Source of the DNA: Deltaproteobacteria bacterium
GTDB taxonomy: Bacteria; Desulfobacterota; Desulfobulbia; Desulfobulbales; Desulfurivibrionaceae
Assembly: GCA_013349285.1 (NCBI GenBank)
Contig: DUZU01000003.1
Coordinates: 1-64,000, forward strand
Direction of reading: 5' to 3'
Length of the DNA: 64,000 nt
The notes below the pieces were generated by a model. The model did no database searches. It saw only the letters and a list, made by a program, of their open reading frames with translations, and was not told the DNA's origin. Position 1 is the first letter of the stretch. Each line of letters begins with the position of its first letter. Shown here in pieces: positions 51,101-60,911 of the stretch. The translations under genes and the position numbers were made by a program.

Positions 51101-52269
51101 GCATGGAGAGATAGCTCTCCCCGGCTGTGCCGAAGCTGGTCGGCAGGGGTGCCCTCCATTATTTTTTGCAAAGAGATGGCGCAATTAGAGAGTTGCAGGT
51201 TCAGATCCTTATTGACCAGGGCCAACTGTTTGATCATAAGCGTAGTGCCGTCGGCCCTTGCTGCAAAACGCGCCGAGTCAAGGGGCAGATCAAAGATGAC
51301 GCCATGATCAATGGCCAGCTCGAGATTACCGGCAATAGCCAACCCCTGTTCAGCAAAAGAGAGTTTCAGGTTGCCCTGAGCCCGGAGATTGCCCTTGGGG
51401 GAGCCGACCGGTTGCCCGACGCCCAAGGGCATTAACTCCGGCGCAAACTTTTCGCTGTTAAAGGCCAATTCAAGCTCTGAATCCGCCATGGCGCCCGAGA
51501 TCTGCAGCTTCTGCTCGAACCAGGTAATCAGCGCCTCGCCTTTAAGCCGGCCCGGCTCTACCTCGGCAAGGGTGACGCGCCGCGCCACCTCCCGATTGCC
51601 GCAACGAAGAGAGGTCAACTCCAGCCGCTGCCGGCCATATAAAAATTCGCCGGCCAACTGCCGGAATTTTTGTTGTTGGCCGCCAACACCAACCTGTACT
51701 TCTTCGAGTTGAACCGCTGCCCGCAGCTTATTTTCAGCATGAGGAGCAAAAGATGCCGTCTGGATCGCCAACCCCTTAAGCAGGGCCGTGGCCTTACCCT
51801 GCCGGATCTGGAGCAGACCATCACTGAGGATAACCTCCGGCAAGGGCACCGAGATGACCGGCAAAGCCGGCACCTTCCCCGGCCCGGCAGCTTGCCGGGC
51901 AGCAACGAGGAAGATTGCACAGGAGGGATGATCGAGCTCGAGCTTGACTTGCTCAACAAAGGGACGCCAGCCCTTTGTCAAAAGAGCGGGCTGCAAAGAG
52001 GATCTGACCGTCGGCAGCGTGGCCTGCAGGCGGCCGCCATCGTCAAATCGGTAGTCAGCAGTCAGGTTGGTCAGGGTTATTGAGGTCAGCGAAACGAGGG
52101 CGACCGACTGAACGTTTAGAACAAGCCCGGGCAGGGCTTCATGCAATTTCGGGAAAAGATACCTTTGGCAGGCAAAGGTCAGCAATGGCCCCCGAAAGAA
52201 GCCGGCAAGCAGCAGTACACCCAAAAAACAGGTTGCGACCGATGTAAATATGACCTTCTTTTTTTTCAT
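48139..52269 (-). CDS. TamB-like translocation/assembly protein (AsmA/DUF490 superfamily)
   Basis: 1376 aa, N-terminal TM, beta-rich body, C terminus 'LELTGSARIGGYDISVMVQGPYDEPIINLSSMPPLPREDLLYLLLTGRPP'. Confidence 0.9.
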   Translation of the reverse strand: MKKKKVIFTSVATCFLGVLLLAGFFRGPLLTFACQRYLFPKLHEALPGLVLNVQSVALVSLTSITLTNLTADYRFDDGGRLQATLPTVRSSLQPALLTKGWRPFVEQVKLELDHPSCAIFLVAARQAAGPGKVPALPVISVPLPEVILSDGLLQIRQGKATALLKGLAIQTASFAPHAENKLRAAVQLEEVQVGVGGQQQKFRQLAGEFLYGRQRLELTSLRCGNREVARRVTLAEVEPGRLKGEALITWFEQKLQISGAMADSELELAFNSEKFAPELMPLGVGQPVGSPKGNLRAQGNLKLSFAEQGLAIAGNLELAIDHGVIFDLPLDSARFAARADGTTLMIKQLALVNKDLNLQLSNCAISLQKIMEGTPADQLRHSRGELSLHASSLRPYFNVLPMAVTGFLDHFALDQLEVQGEFKQGGRLALTKARLAGAGNSISLRDVAYQLPADLLDAEAYYQSALQGLWAVALADASRLTFFEGSPSLSGPLEASGRYGGTLLAPVVDFKMVGKKGVIQGVAVQHYQARGTYREQLIHLESFTAEQGPDNLHLTGVYHLNKEELLKGHFTASVQDISRYLPPADQGGAMAVKGRVAAEGELAGPLAEVRAAFRATGQDLLVGGQRFSRFAVEAKIDKHNLEVTSFQAKHDQGYSLAGSGGMAWREKGGRAASTILVKELTVGYKKHLLALQSPARFLVQGNEVAVDHDLVLAGKDLTIAIQGKLSTGAADLKIKVDSGPGGAALIAEYLPRRVNFQQAKARIDFLGPLTSPSFTAAGAVRGLAGEDAAIALDCTYDFSYAENRLKIAGVSFSQKGRDLVRLQGNIPVAFKDGAISLPEAEGLNLRAAINLEEPWVLAQLVPGVIQESGPIRAEISLDGSWRAPAGHITVKAQHLVPAGFSAWLPSRPLSIDADFQLAKDLVLAERLFLHSELLSLDAHGALPGEIFSRKAWQDLRNLDGKLDLAGTFTLHDLGWFAKQYPEVRGASGILAGEFLVRGTPQKPVIRAEFIMKEGGLRHSMNIPAIKNIEAAASLDNQTFKLNSFRGLVGGAPVHGQGMAARTPDGAISGNLTLAGSDLLLYRAEGIKVRADAGLDLSYAAGQGRIVGKIELTDTKISKNIGLLSSLFAGLQGLGADGRPEMISFQDEPLHSTGFDVAVTAKEEIVVTSNLFKGRFRPELKIGGTGELPIVTGKIYVNEVTIFLPAGKLVVNSGIIHFLELYPDRPRLELTGSARIGGYDISVMVQGPYDEPIINLSSMPPLPREDLLYLLLTGRPPSGGAGRQDRTANMSALVVYVGKEVFREWFGSDDLAAQDYFLDRLQLDIGKNITKKGDETIEAKFTLGENILRLQDEVFLTAERDVWDNYNAGIRLVFRFQ

Positions 52270-52605
52270 AACGCATCAGATATAATTATACCATTTGCCG
52301 ATCAACAACGCTTTGGACAAATTAAGCCCGGAATTTTTTCTAACCAAGGCGCTGATAACTCATTGAATTACTAATTAGTGATCAAACCAAGCACCACCCC
52401 TTTCGTCCCTCCCGCCTTTATTCATTATCACTCATTCCACCCGCCAGGCCGCAATAATAAAAACGAAATTCTCAAGAAACAATTTGATATAATAAACTTA
52501 TCCCCACTATTATTAACGAATAGGACTCGTACCCGATAACCGTCTCCATTTCTTTCGGAAAAAAGATTTTCCCAGCACCTTGCAATCCCCGACAGGAGAA
52601 ATTTT

Positions 52606-54198
52606 ATGGCAACCGAGGCATCTGCTTTAACCCAATTCAGCCGCGGTAAACGCTTTCAGGTTTTGGCCGGCGCGCTGCTGGTACAGCTTATTCTGGGCAC
52701 GGTTTACGGCTACAGCATTTTCTGGGAACCCCTGACCGCCAACATCTTCCCCCCCGTGATCACCGAGGCCCAGAAAATTACCCAGCTTGCGGCGGGCACC
52801 TTTGATGAGACGGCCATGGTGGTGGTCGATAATGGGGCGGCCAAGGTGGAGATTGCCAAACAGCAGGGCATCCTCAAGTATGCCTTTTCGATTTGCATCT
52901 TAAGCTTTGCCGCGGTCATGGTCATTGCCGGGCGAGTGCAGGACGTCAAGGGCCCCCGGCTGCCGGCGATCATCGGCGGGCTGATGATCGGCATCGGCTT
53001 CATCTACGCGGGGCTGATGACCAATGCCATTGTCTTTTATCTGGCCCACGCCCTGTTCGCCGGGGTGGTGACCGTTATTATCCTCATGGTGTTCCACGCC
53101 TTTTTCGGTCATCTGGAGAAGGAATCAACCATTATCCAGTATGCCCCCATGGGCATCATGACCACCTGCATGGTGGCCGGGGTGATGATGGGCAACCAGT
53201 ATGTCGGCAAGCTTGCGGAGATGGACCGCCTCCTCCTGCTCTGGGGCACCATCGGGTTCATGGCCGGGGCCGGTACCGGCTTTGCCTATGTCTGCCCGAT
53301 TGCCGCCTTGGTGAAATGGTTTCCCGACCATAAGGGCCTGGTCAGCGGCATTGCCGTGGCCGGTTTCGGCATGGGCGCCTATCTCTTCAGCCAAAAATGG
53401 GGGGCCCTGGGCTTTATCAGCAAACAGGGCATTTTTCCTTTTTTTATCATGCATGGAATTATCTGCATCATTGTCATCACCGCCGGCGCCCTCATGCTGA
53501 GCAACCCGCCTTCCGTCGCCCCGGTAAAAGGCAAAGCAATCCTGGCCGATTCCACCTGGCAGCAGACCCTGAAAGACCCGGCCTTCTATCTGCTCTGGCT
53601 GATGTTTTTCAGCGGGGCAATGGCCGGGCTGATGGTCATCGGCATTATTAAGGTCTTTGCCGGCGAACAGTTGCTGGCCGCGGCCCGAGAGGCGGGCCGG
53701 ACCTTAACCGCCGAGCAGTCCAGCGCCCTGATACTGAAAGGAGCTGCCGCCGTCGGGCTGCTCGCCATCTTCAACGCCATCGGCCGGATCGTCTGGGGCT
53801 TTGTCTCGGACAAGATCGGCCGCACCTCGACCTTTGTCGCCATGTTTATACTCCAGGCCGGGGTCATGTTCTTTTTGGCCGGGATGAAAACGGAAGCGGC
53901 GCTGAGTATCGGCGCCTCCATGGTCGGCTTTAACTTCGGGGGCAACTTCGCCCTCTTTCCCTCGGCCACCGCCGATCTTTTCGGGGCCAAAAACCTGGGC
54001 GCCAACTATGGCTGGGTCTTCACCTCCTACGGGATCGCCGGAGTGGTGGGGATTGCGGCCGGCAACTTTGCCAAGGTCGCCACCGGCAGTTACGCGGCGG
54101 CATTCTCCATGGCGGCGGCCCTCTGCCTGCTCTCGGCGGGTCTGGCCATTGTCTTACAGATTTTGCGTAAAAACAAAGCACGGCTCAGTGCCCCATAA
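52606..54198 (+). CDS. OFA-family (oxalate/formate antiporter-like) MFS transporter
   Basis: 'GALLVQLILGTVYGYSIFWEPL', 'GTGFAYVCPIAALVKWFPDHKGLVSGIAVAGFGMGAYLF', 'GRIVWGFVSDKIGR', 'NLGANYGWVFTSYGIAGVVG'. Confidence 0.92.
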   Translation: MATEASALTQFSRGKRFQVLAGALLVQLILGTVYGYSIFWEPLTANIFPPVITEAQKITQLAAGTFDETAMVVVDNGAAKVEIAKQQGILKYAFSICILSFAAVMVIAGRVQDVKGPRLPAIIGGLMIGIGFIYAGLMTNAIVFYLAHALFAGVVTVIILMVFHAFFGHLEKESTIIQYAPMGIMTTCMVAGVMMGNQYVGKLAEMDRLLLLWGTIGFMAGAGTGFAYVCPIAALVKWFPDHKGLVSGIAVAGFGMGAYLFSQKWGALGFISKQGIFPFFIMHGIICIIVITAGALMLSNPPSVAPVKGKAILADSTWQQTLKDPAFYLLWLMFFSGAMAGLMVIGIIKVFAGEQLLAAAREAGRTLTAEQSSALILKGAAAVGLLAIFNAIGRIVWGFVSDKIGRTSTFVAMFILQAGVMFFLAGMKTEAALSIGASMVGFNFGGNFALFPSATADLFGAKNLGANYGWVFTSYGIAGVVGIAAGNFAKVATGSYAAAFSMAAALCLLSAGLAIVLQILRKNKARLSAP

Positions 54199-54443
54199 TT
54201 ACCCATGGCCGGCCTGTTAATCAGCGGCTTTTTTAACGGCGCAAAAACATCCTTGTAAATAAATGCAGCGCCGAGATACAATGAACAATCCTCCCGGATT
54301 CAGGCCGCACAACAAGATTATACCCGCGCCAACAGGCGCACTCGGGCCATAAGGTTTTTTTGCAATTTCATTATGACGTTGACCGGAACTTAACCAGGTT
54401 GCCAAATTGGCGGCATGCCCGCCGCAGACAATGGAGAGCCCCG

Positions 54444-55508
54444 ATGCCTATCCCCACCGAACCAATCGGCAGTGTGCCCCGGTCGCCTGAACTACAAAAA
54501 GCGATGCAAGATTTTGCCGAAGGATCGATTTCCGCAGGCGAGATGGATTTCTACCTTGACGAGGCGGTCCGGGAAACCATTGAGCAATTCGAGGCCACCG
54601 GCTCCCCGGTAATCACGGACGGCGAACAGGCCAAGCCCAGCTTTGCCACCTACCCGCTGGCCAACCTGGACAATCTGGCCCCCAACGGGGTGATCATCCC
54701 CTTTAAGGACGGGCACATCCGCCAGCTGCCGCAGCTGACTTCCGGCCCCTTCCGCTACGGCGTTTACGCCGGCTCCTATCTTGAGCGGGCGAAAAAATAC
54801 GCTTCCAAGCCGCTTAAACAGGCGGTTATTTCCGCATCGGCCATCTCCCTGCTTTATCCAACTACGCCGATTGCGGGTTATTCCCAGGCCCAGTTTATCG
54901 ACGACCTGATCCGGCAGGCGGTAAGCGACATCCGCAGTTGTTTCGACAACGGCGCCCATTGCGTGCAGATTGATTTCACCGAAGGGCGGCTGGCGGTCAA
55001 GCTCGACCCGTCCAAGGGCCTGTTGCAGCAGTTCATCGACCTCAACAACCAGGTGCTCTCCCACTTTACTCCGGCTCAGCGGCAACGGATCGGAGTGCAT
55101 ACCTGCCCCGGCGGCGACCAGGACTCAACCCACAGCGCGGATGTGGCCTATGACGAACTGATCCCCCTGCTGCTGACCCTGGACGTGGGCAATTTTTATA
55201 TGCAGATGGCCAGTGAAGCCGACCCGGAGAAGGCCTTGCGGGTGATCGGCGAACATCTCAAACCGCAGCAACGGGTCTATATCGGAGTAATTGATGTGAT
55301 CAACGAGGACGTGGAATCGGCCGAAACGGTCCGCAACCGGATCATGACCGCCGCCGAGTTCATCCCGGTCGCCCAGCTGGGCACCACCGATGATTGCGGC
55401 TTTTCGCCTTTCAGCGACGACACCGCCACCGCCCGCAATATCGCCTTTGCCAAGATCTCGGCCCGGATTCGCGGCACCGAGATGGCCGCGGCCCAGCTTG
55501 GCGTTTGA
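54444..55508 (+). CDS. MetE C-terminal-like (cobalamin-independent methionine synthase II) family protein
   Basis: 'PTEPIGSVPRSPELQKAM', 'CVQIDFTEGRLAVKLDPS', 'GVHTCPGGDQDSTHSADVAY', 'QLGTTDDCGFSPFSDD'. Start at MPIPTEP. Confidence 0.85.
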   Translation: MPIPTEPIGSVPRSPELQKAMQDFAEGSISAGEMDFYLDEAVRETIEQFEATGSPVITDGEQAKPSFATYPLANLDNLAPNGVIIPFKDGHIRQLPQLTSGPFRYGVYAGSYLERAKKYASKPLKQAVISASAISLLYPTTPIAGYSQAQFIDDLIRQAVSDIRSCFDNGAHCVQIDFTEGRLAVKLDPSKGLLQQFIDLNNQVLSHFTPAQRQRIGVHTCPGGDQDSTHSADVAYDELIPLLLTLDVGNFYMQMASEADPEKALRVIGEHLKPQQRVYIGVIDVINEDVESAETVRNRIMTAAEFIPVAQLGTTDDCGFSPFSDDTATARNIAFAKISARIRGTEMAAAQLGV

Positions 55509-55745
55509 GGCCGCTAGCCGCCTCGGCCTCGCACGCCTCGACAACCGGCACCTCACGCTGCGGGGTGGCTCGTTACGCCCCCACTGCAGCAAGGGGTCTC
55601 TGCCGACCTCCTGATTAGTCACCCCGCCTGATCCATCATTTTTTTTGGCATTTATTAATAACAATGATAAGTAAACAATTTGAACAAAAATAAGAGATCC
55701 GCTAGGATTTCAAAAGAATATTAAATTATAGAGACCAAGATAATC

Positions 55746-56630
55746 ATGAACGACTTCTTAAGCCATTTTGCCAATCTCTACACCAAACCTCTGTTCAGAA
55801 TCTCCGGAACAGAGGTAACCATGTTATCGCTGCTTGTTTTTGTTTTAATCATCATCTTCTCGATCACGGCCTCCTTTATTTTACAACGGGGGCTGAAAAA
55901 GGCTCTGACCCATAGATTCGTCAAAAGAGAAGGAACCCTGGCCGCCCTACTCCGCCTTTTGCACTACTTTATTCTGATCATTGGTTTCAGTATCGCCCTG
56001 CAGACCATCGGCATCAACATCAGTGCTTTTTTTGCCGCCGGCGCGGTCTTTGCCATTGCCATCGGCTTTGCGATGCAGAATGTGGTCCAGAACTTTGTCT
56101 CCGGCGTCCTTTTGCTCCTGGAAAGAAGCATAAAGCCCGGCGATATTCTGGAGGTTGAAGGCACGGTGGTAAAGGTTATCGACATGGGGATCAGAACCAC
56201 GGTGGTGAGAACCTGGAAAGAGGAAGAGCTGATCATGCCCAACTCTATTTTTTCCCAAGCCACGGTAAAGAACTATACCCTGCGCGACAATGAGTTTCGC
56301 CTGGGGGTGGAGGTTGGCGTTTCCTATGATTCCGATCTGAAAAAAGTAATGGACGTGCTCATGCAAACCGCGGAAAAGGTGCCGTGGCGCCTACCCGAGC
56401 CGCCGCCCAGAGTCATGCTCCAGGGCTTCGGCAGCTCCTCGGTTGATTTCGGGGTATATGTAAACATCGATGACCCCTGGAAACAACGGGTGTACATGTC
56501 GGAGTTACGCAAGGATATCTGGTTTGCCTTTAAGGAGGCCAAGATCACGATTGCCTTTCCCCAATTGGATATCCATCTCGACCAGCCGGTGACTGAAGCA
56601 CTTACCAATAACTTGCGAAAAGTTATATAG
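55746..56630 (+). CDS. MscS-family mechanosensitive channel
   Basis: 'ISAFFAAGAVFAIAIGFAMQNVVQNFVSGVLLLLERSIKPGDILEVEGTVVKVIDMGIRTTVVRT', 'ELIMPNSIFSQATVKNYT'. Confidence 0.95.
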   Translation: MNDFLSHFANLYTKPLFRISGTEVTMLSLLVFVLIIIFSITASFILQRGLKKALTHRFVKREGTLAALLRLLHYFILIIGFSIALQTIGINISAFFAAGAVFAIAIGFAMQNVVQNFVSGVLLLLERSIKPGDILEVEGTVVKVIDMGIRTTVVRTWKEEELIMPNSIFSQATVKNYTLRDNEFRLGVEVGVSYDSDLKKVMDVLMQTAEKVPWRLPEPPPRVMLQGFGSSSVDFGVYVNIDDPWKQRVYMSELRKDIWFAFKEAKITIAFPQLDIHLDQPVTEALTNNLRKVI

Positions 56631-56660
56631 TAAAAAATAACTCTTATTTACGGAGATGGA

Positions 56661-57635
56661 TTGATGGATGGCAGGGCTCTGCTCCACGCATATTTAATAG
56701 ATGGTTCCGGCGGCGCCAAATCACTTAACCGCGAAGAAGTCTTCCGCTGGCAGCAGGAAGACGGGCTGCTCTGGCTCCATTTTGACTACACAGCCCCGGA
56801 AACCGCGCAATGGATCATCAATGACGAACAGATCGACGAGATATCCCGGGAATCTCTGCTCTCGGAGGAAACCCGGCCCCGGACCACGACCATCAACAAC
56901 ACCCTGCTTCTTGCCCTGCGCGGCGTAAACCTCAACCCCGGCGCCGACCCGGAGGACATGATCGCCATCCGGCTCTGGGCGGATCAGCACCGAATTGTCA
57001 CCACCGTCAAACGCAACCTGCTCTCCATCGCCGACCTCATCGATTTTTTCAAACAAGGGGTGGGGCCGACCAACAGCGCCGAATTTATCTGTGGACTTGC
57101 CGACCGGCTGACCCACCGCATGAACCAAACCATCGAAAACATTGAAGACCGGCTGGCCGACATGGAAGAAAAGGTCCTGGCCGTCGGCACCGCGCAACTG
57201 CGCCAGGAACTTTCCAGCATCAGGCGGGACTCCATCGTGCTGCGCCGATACCTCGCGCCCCAACGGGAAGCAATGATTCGCCTCTCTGCCGAAAAAATTT
57301 CCTGGCTGGGGGAAACCGAACGATTCAGACTAAAGGAAACCACCGATCAGCTGATAAGGTACATAGAAGACCTTGACTCGATAAAAGATCGGGCCACCAT
57401 CCTGCATGAAGAGCTGGTCAGCAATCTTTCCGAACAGATGAACAACCGCATGTATGTCCTGTCCCTGGCCGCGGCGGTGTTTTTACCCCTGGGCTTTTTG
57501 ACCGGGCTGTTCGGCATCAATGTCGGCGGCATTCCCGGCTCCGAAAGCAAAATGGCCTTTCCCCTCTTTGTCGCCCTGCTCTTTGGGCTGGCCATCGTTT
57601 TGATCATTTTATTCAAAAATAAGAAATGGCTGTAG
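56661..57635 (+). CDS. CorA/ZntB-family metal transporter
   Basis: C-terminal 'YVLSLAAAVFLPLGFLTGLFGINVGGIPGSES' (GxN + ZntB-like GGIPG) and two TM helices. Confidence 0.93.
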   Translation: MMDGRALLHAYLIDGSGGAKSLNREEVFRWQQEDGLLWLHFDYTAPETAQWIINDEQIDEISRESLLSEETRPRTTTINNTLLLALRGVNLNPGADPEDMIAIRLWADQHRIVTTVKRNLLSIADLIDFFKQGVGPTNSAEFICGLADRLTHRMNQTIENIEDRLADMEEKVLAVGTAQLRQELSSIRRDSIVLRRYLAPQREAMIRLSAEKISWLGETERFRLKETTDQLIRYIEDLDSIKDRATILHEELVSNLSEQMNNRMYVLSLAAAVFLPLGFLTGLFGINVGGIPGSESKMAFPLFVALLFGLAIVLIILFKNKKWL

Positions 57636-57957
57636 CCCTGAACATGTTATGCAAAACATGGTAATCTGCGTTCTGAATCAAATTGAACAAAAAACTAAAA
57701 AAAAACAAGAAATCGGCCGGCTGGTCATATAAACTGTTTTCACAACAGAACACGATTGCATTCGAGCCTCGGCTTTTTTCAGCCCAGGGCAAGTTGAACT
57801 TATGACAGCCGACAATAAAGACTGTCCATTTTATCTGGGGAAGATCACTGCATGTTATGGTCATGCGGCCCAGAGGCGTATAAAACGCCCAGATCAAAAC
57901 AGAGGTTGTTAATAACAACGCTACCATCATGATATTTTACAACAGTTAGGGCAAGCA

Positions 57958-58692
57958 ATGATAACCTCTATCATCCTGAAAAAACTCAAAGATGCTTTTA
58001 CTGATCTGCTCCCCATTATTCTGGTTATCGCTTTCTTTCAGATTATTGTGCTGAAACAGCCTTTGCCGCAAATGGGCGAAGTTCTTTTTGGGGCTCTTCT
58101 AGTGGTGGCCGGTCTCGTTCTGTTTGTGCAGGGGCTGGAAATGGGCCTGTTTCCCATAGGTGAGGCAATGGCCCATGCGCTGGCCAGGAAGGGCAGTCTC
58201 TTCTGGCTTCTCTGTTTTGCCTTTGCCCTGGGCTTCTCAACCACGGTGGCGGAGCCTGCCCTCATAGCCGTATCATCCGAAGCCGCAGAGATAGCAAGCC
58301 TGGGGGGACTTATTGACTCCAGCCAGGAATCGCTCCGGCAATACGCCTTTGGCCTTCGCATGTCTGTCGCCTTTTCCGTGGGGCTCGCCATCCTTATCGG
58401 GGTCATGCGTATCATCCGAGGTTGGCCTATTCATTATCTGATCATCGGCGGTTATATTGTTGTCATGTTGATGACTATCATTGCCCCGGAAGAGATCATT
58501 GGCATAGCCTATGACGCCGGCGGCGTCACCACCTCCACCATAACCGTGCCACTGGTGGCAGCCTTGGGAGTGGGGCTGGCCTCAAGCATTCGTGGCCGAA
58601 GTCCTCTTTTGGATGGCTTTGGCCTTATCGCCTTTGCCTCTCTGCTCCCCATGATCTTTGTCATGGGTTACGGGCTAATAATCTTCGGTTAA
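57958..58692 (+). CDS. DUF1538 membrane protein 1
   Basis: '[23 protein letters not shown]', '[49 protein letters not shown]'. Confidence 0.85.
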   Translation: MITSIILKKLKDAFTDLLPIILVIAFFQIIVLKQPLPQMGEVLFGALLVVAGLVLFVQGLEMGLFPIGEAMAHALARKGSLFWLLCFAFALGFSTTVAEPALIAVSSEAAEIASLGGLIDSSQESLRQYAFGLRMSVAFSVGLAILIGVMRIIRGWPIHYLIIGGYIVVMLMTIIAPEEIIGIAYDAGGVTTSTITVPLVAALGVGLASSIRGRSPLLDGFGLIAFASLLPMIFVMGYGLIIFG

Positions 58693-58694
58693 CA

Positions 58695-59504
58695 GTGGGG
58701 TCTTCTTCCGTGGAATTCATAAAGGATTTCAGCAAAATATTGCTTGCCACCTGCAGAGATGTGTTGCCCATTATTATTCTCATCACCGGCTTCCAGGTCC
58801 TGGTTTTGCGTCAGCCTATTCCTCATCTTCGTCGTCTTATTGTCGGCGGAATCTATGTAGTGCTAGGCCTTGCCCTGTTTCTGGCAGGACTTGATAAAGC
58901 GCTTTTCCCCCTGGGAAAAATCATGGCGGCCCAGCTGTCTGATCCCGCCTTTATTTATGGTGTGGGTGAAGTTGTTATGGAGGCCGACTGGCAGGCTTAT
59001 GGGTGGGTGTATCTGTTTGCGGCCATGATCGGCTTTTCCACCACCATCGCCGAACCGTCTCTCATTGCGGTGGCCTATAAGGCCCATGAGGTATCAGCCG
59101 GAACGATCAGCCAATGGGGGTTAAGAATCACTGTTGCCCTAGGAGTCGCTTTCGGCATAAGTCTTGGGACATTCCGCATTGTCACCGGCACACCACTTTA
59201 TCTCTATATTCTTGTTGGTTACCTGATCGTTATTGTTCAAACCATATTTGCACCCAAAGGTATCATTCCCTTGGCGTATGATTCCGGAGGAGTCACTACG
59301 TCAACAGTAACAGTACCGCTGGTGGCAGCGCTTGGCCTAGGGTTGTCCGCCACCGTTCCGGGAAGAAATCCCGCCCTTGACGGTTTTGGCCTGATTGCTT
59401 TTGCCAGTCTTTTTCCAATTATAACCGTTATGGGCTATGCTCAAATTATACACTGGCTTAATATACGCAAAATAAAATTCATGGAGAAAAATAATGCGCT
59501 TTAA
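58695..59504 (+). CDS. DUF1538 membrane protein 2 (paralog of 57958-58692)
   Basis: 'IGFSTTIAEPSLIAVAYKAHEVS', '[49 protein letters not shown]'; GTG start 2 nt after the previous stop. Confidence 0.85.
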   Translation: MGSSSVEFIKDFSKILLATCRDVLPIIILITGFQVLVLRQPIPHLRRLIVGGIYVVLGLALFLAGLDKALFPLGKIMAAQLSDPAFIYGVGEVVMEADWQAYGWVYLFAAMIGFSTTIAEPSLIAVAYKAHEVSAGTISQWGLRITVALGVAFGISLGTFRIVTGTPLYLYILVGYLIVIVQTIFAPKGIIPLAYDSGGVTTSTVTVPLVAALGLGLSATVPGRNPALDGFGLIAFASLFPIITVMGYAQIIHWLNIRKIKFMEKNNAL

Positions 59505-59841
59505 ACTCATTTTATCCTCGGTTAAAGCTGATATCACAGACCATATTGTTGATACGGCTAAAAAGGCAGGAGCCACCGGGGCAACAATCATCCCGGCCAG
59601 GGGTACAGGCATCCATGAAGCGAAAACATTTTTTGGCCTTTCGCTGGAAGCACAGACCGACATCATCATGCTCCTTGTCGAAGAACATCTTGTTTCCAAA
59701 ATCCTGGATACGATAAAAGAGGCGGGAGAATTCCATAAGCCCGGCACGGGCATCGCCTTTGTGGTCCCGGTAGAGCATGTTGTGGGCCTGGAAAGCCAGA
59801 TAGAAATATTTAAAGAAGAAGTTCGGGAAAGTTATTTTTAA
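59494..59841 (+). CDS. PII-family regulatory protein
   Basis: 'MRFKLILSSVKADITDHIVDTAKKAGATGATIIPARGTGIHE...LLVEEHLVSKILDTIKEAG'; 11-nt overlap with the upstream gene. Confidence 0.85.
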   Translation: MRFKLILSSVKADITDHIVDTAKKAGATGATIIPARGTGIHEAKTFFGLSLEAQTDIIMLLVEEHLVSKILDTIKEAGEFHKPGTGIAFVVPVEHVVGLESQIEIFKEEVRESYF

Positions 59842-59931
59842 GCAGTCAAATATAATAAAAGCAATTACACCCCATCCAGGGGTTCTGAACTTAGTCCCGA
59901 ATCGGGGTTATTTTTATACAGGGAGAAAATC

Positions 59932-60336
59932 ATGGAACCTGACAACAAAAGAATAATACGGGCAAGAGACGTAATGCGTAAAGGAATTGTCTCTATCGAC
60001 GGCATGGCCACCGCCAGGGAGGCTGCCGCCCAAATGCGGTCTGAAAAAAACTCATATCTTCTGGTCAAAAAACGACATGCTGACGATGCTTGGGGTATAC
60101 TGGTCGTTCAGGACTTAATTAAAGGGGTGATCATAGCAGGTCGCTCTCCATCTGAGGTTAATGTCTATGAAATCATGACGAAACCTGTTATCACCGTGCC
60201 GGCTGACATGGACATCCGCTATGTTGCCCGCCTTCTCTACCGAGCCGGCATACGAAGAGCTCCGGTCGAGGATGGAGGCGAACTTATCGGGATGATTTCT
60301 CTCTCCTCCTTGATTCTTGATAGTGAGATATTTTAG
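59932..60336 (+). CDS. CBS-domain protein
   Basis: 'ARDVMRKGIVSIDGMATAREAAAQMRSEKNSYLLV...VYEIMTKPVITVPADMDIRYVARLLYRAGIRRAPVEDGGELIGMISLSSLI'. Confidence 0.92.
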   Translation: MEPDNKRIIRARDVMRKGIVSIDGMATAREAAAQMRSEKNSYLLVKKRHADDAWGILVVQDLIKGVIIAGRSPSEVNVYEIMTKPVITVPADMDIRYVARLLYRAGIRRAPVEDGGELIGMISLSSLILDSEIF

Positions 60337-60549
60337 TACCTAAGCAGGGAGGTATGGAAAAAAATTCCAGCTCAACCGGGGGAGTCTCTGTTGGATAACA
60401 TAGTTACCCATTAACGAATAAATGGTGCCTCGACAATATGGCCATAAATTTTAGTTGAAATGCAGATGCTCCTCAACTCTCAAGGGGTACTGAAAACAAC
60501 CTAGCTCTGTTTGGTTAGGAACTTATCCTTTGTCAAAAGGAGGTTGTCA

Positions 60550-60705
60550 ATGTTACCTTTTTACTCAGCGATCAAGACGATATTGCGCCTGAAAAGAAAA
60601 TGCCCCAAATGCGGTAAGGAACAACTGGTTATACCTAGTAAAAAAAATAGCACCGTACCCTGCAAATTTTGCAAAGCAAGTATTCCTCCGCCCAAAGAGG
60701 TATAG
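60550..60705 (+). CDS. Small zinc-ribbon protein
   Basis: 51 aa MLPFYSAIKTILRLKRKCPKCGKEQLVIPSKKNSTVPCKFCKASIPPPKEV; strong AAAGGAGG RBS. Confidence 0.7.
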   Translation: MLPFYSAIKTILRLKRKCPKCGKEQLVIPSKKNSTVPCKFCKASIPPPKEV

Positions 60706-60911
60706 CAAAAGTTTGCGTTTCATTGAATATTCTGGTTTACATATAATGTCTAACCTCTATACTTATTTTTTTACAAATAATCGCCGGCATCTCCCCAACA
60801 AATGCATCTGATTAACCATGTTAACTTACGCACTTAAGGCCAGGACAAGACCGGCGCCCCGAACACATAACCCGGCGTAAGATAATTAAAACGCGACAAC
60901 AACAAAAACCC

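Noticed and set aside
60710-60911. Possible riboswitch upstream of nhaA
   Set aside because: No structure could be identified with confidence by eye; would need an Infernal scan.
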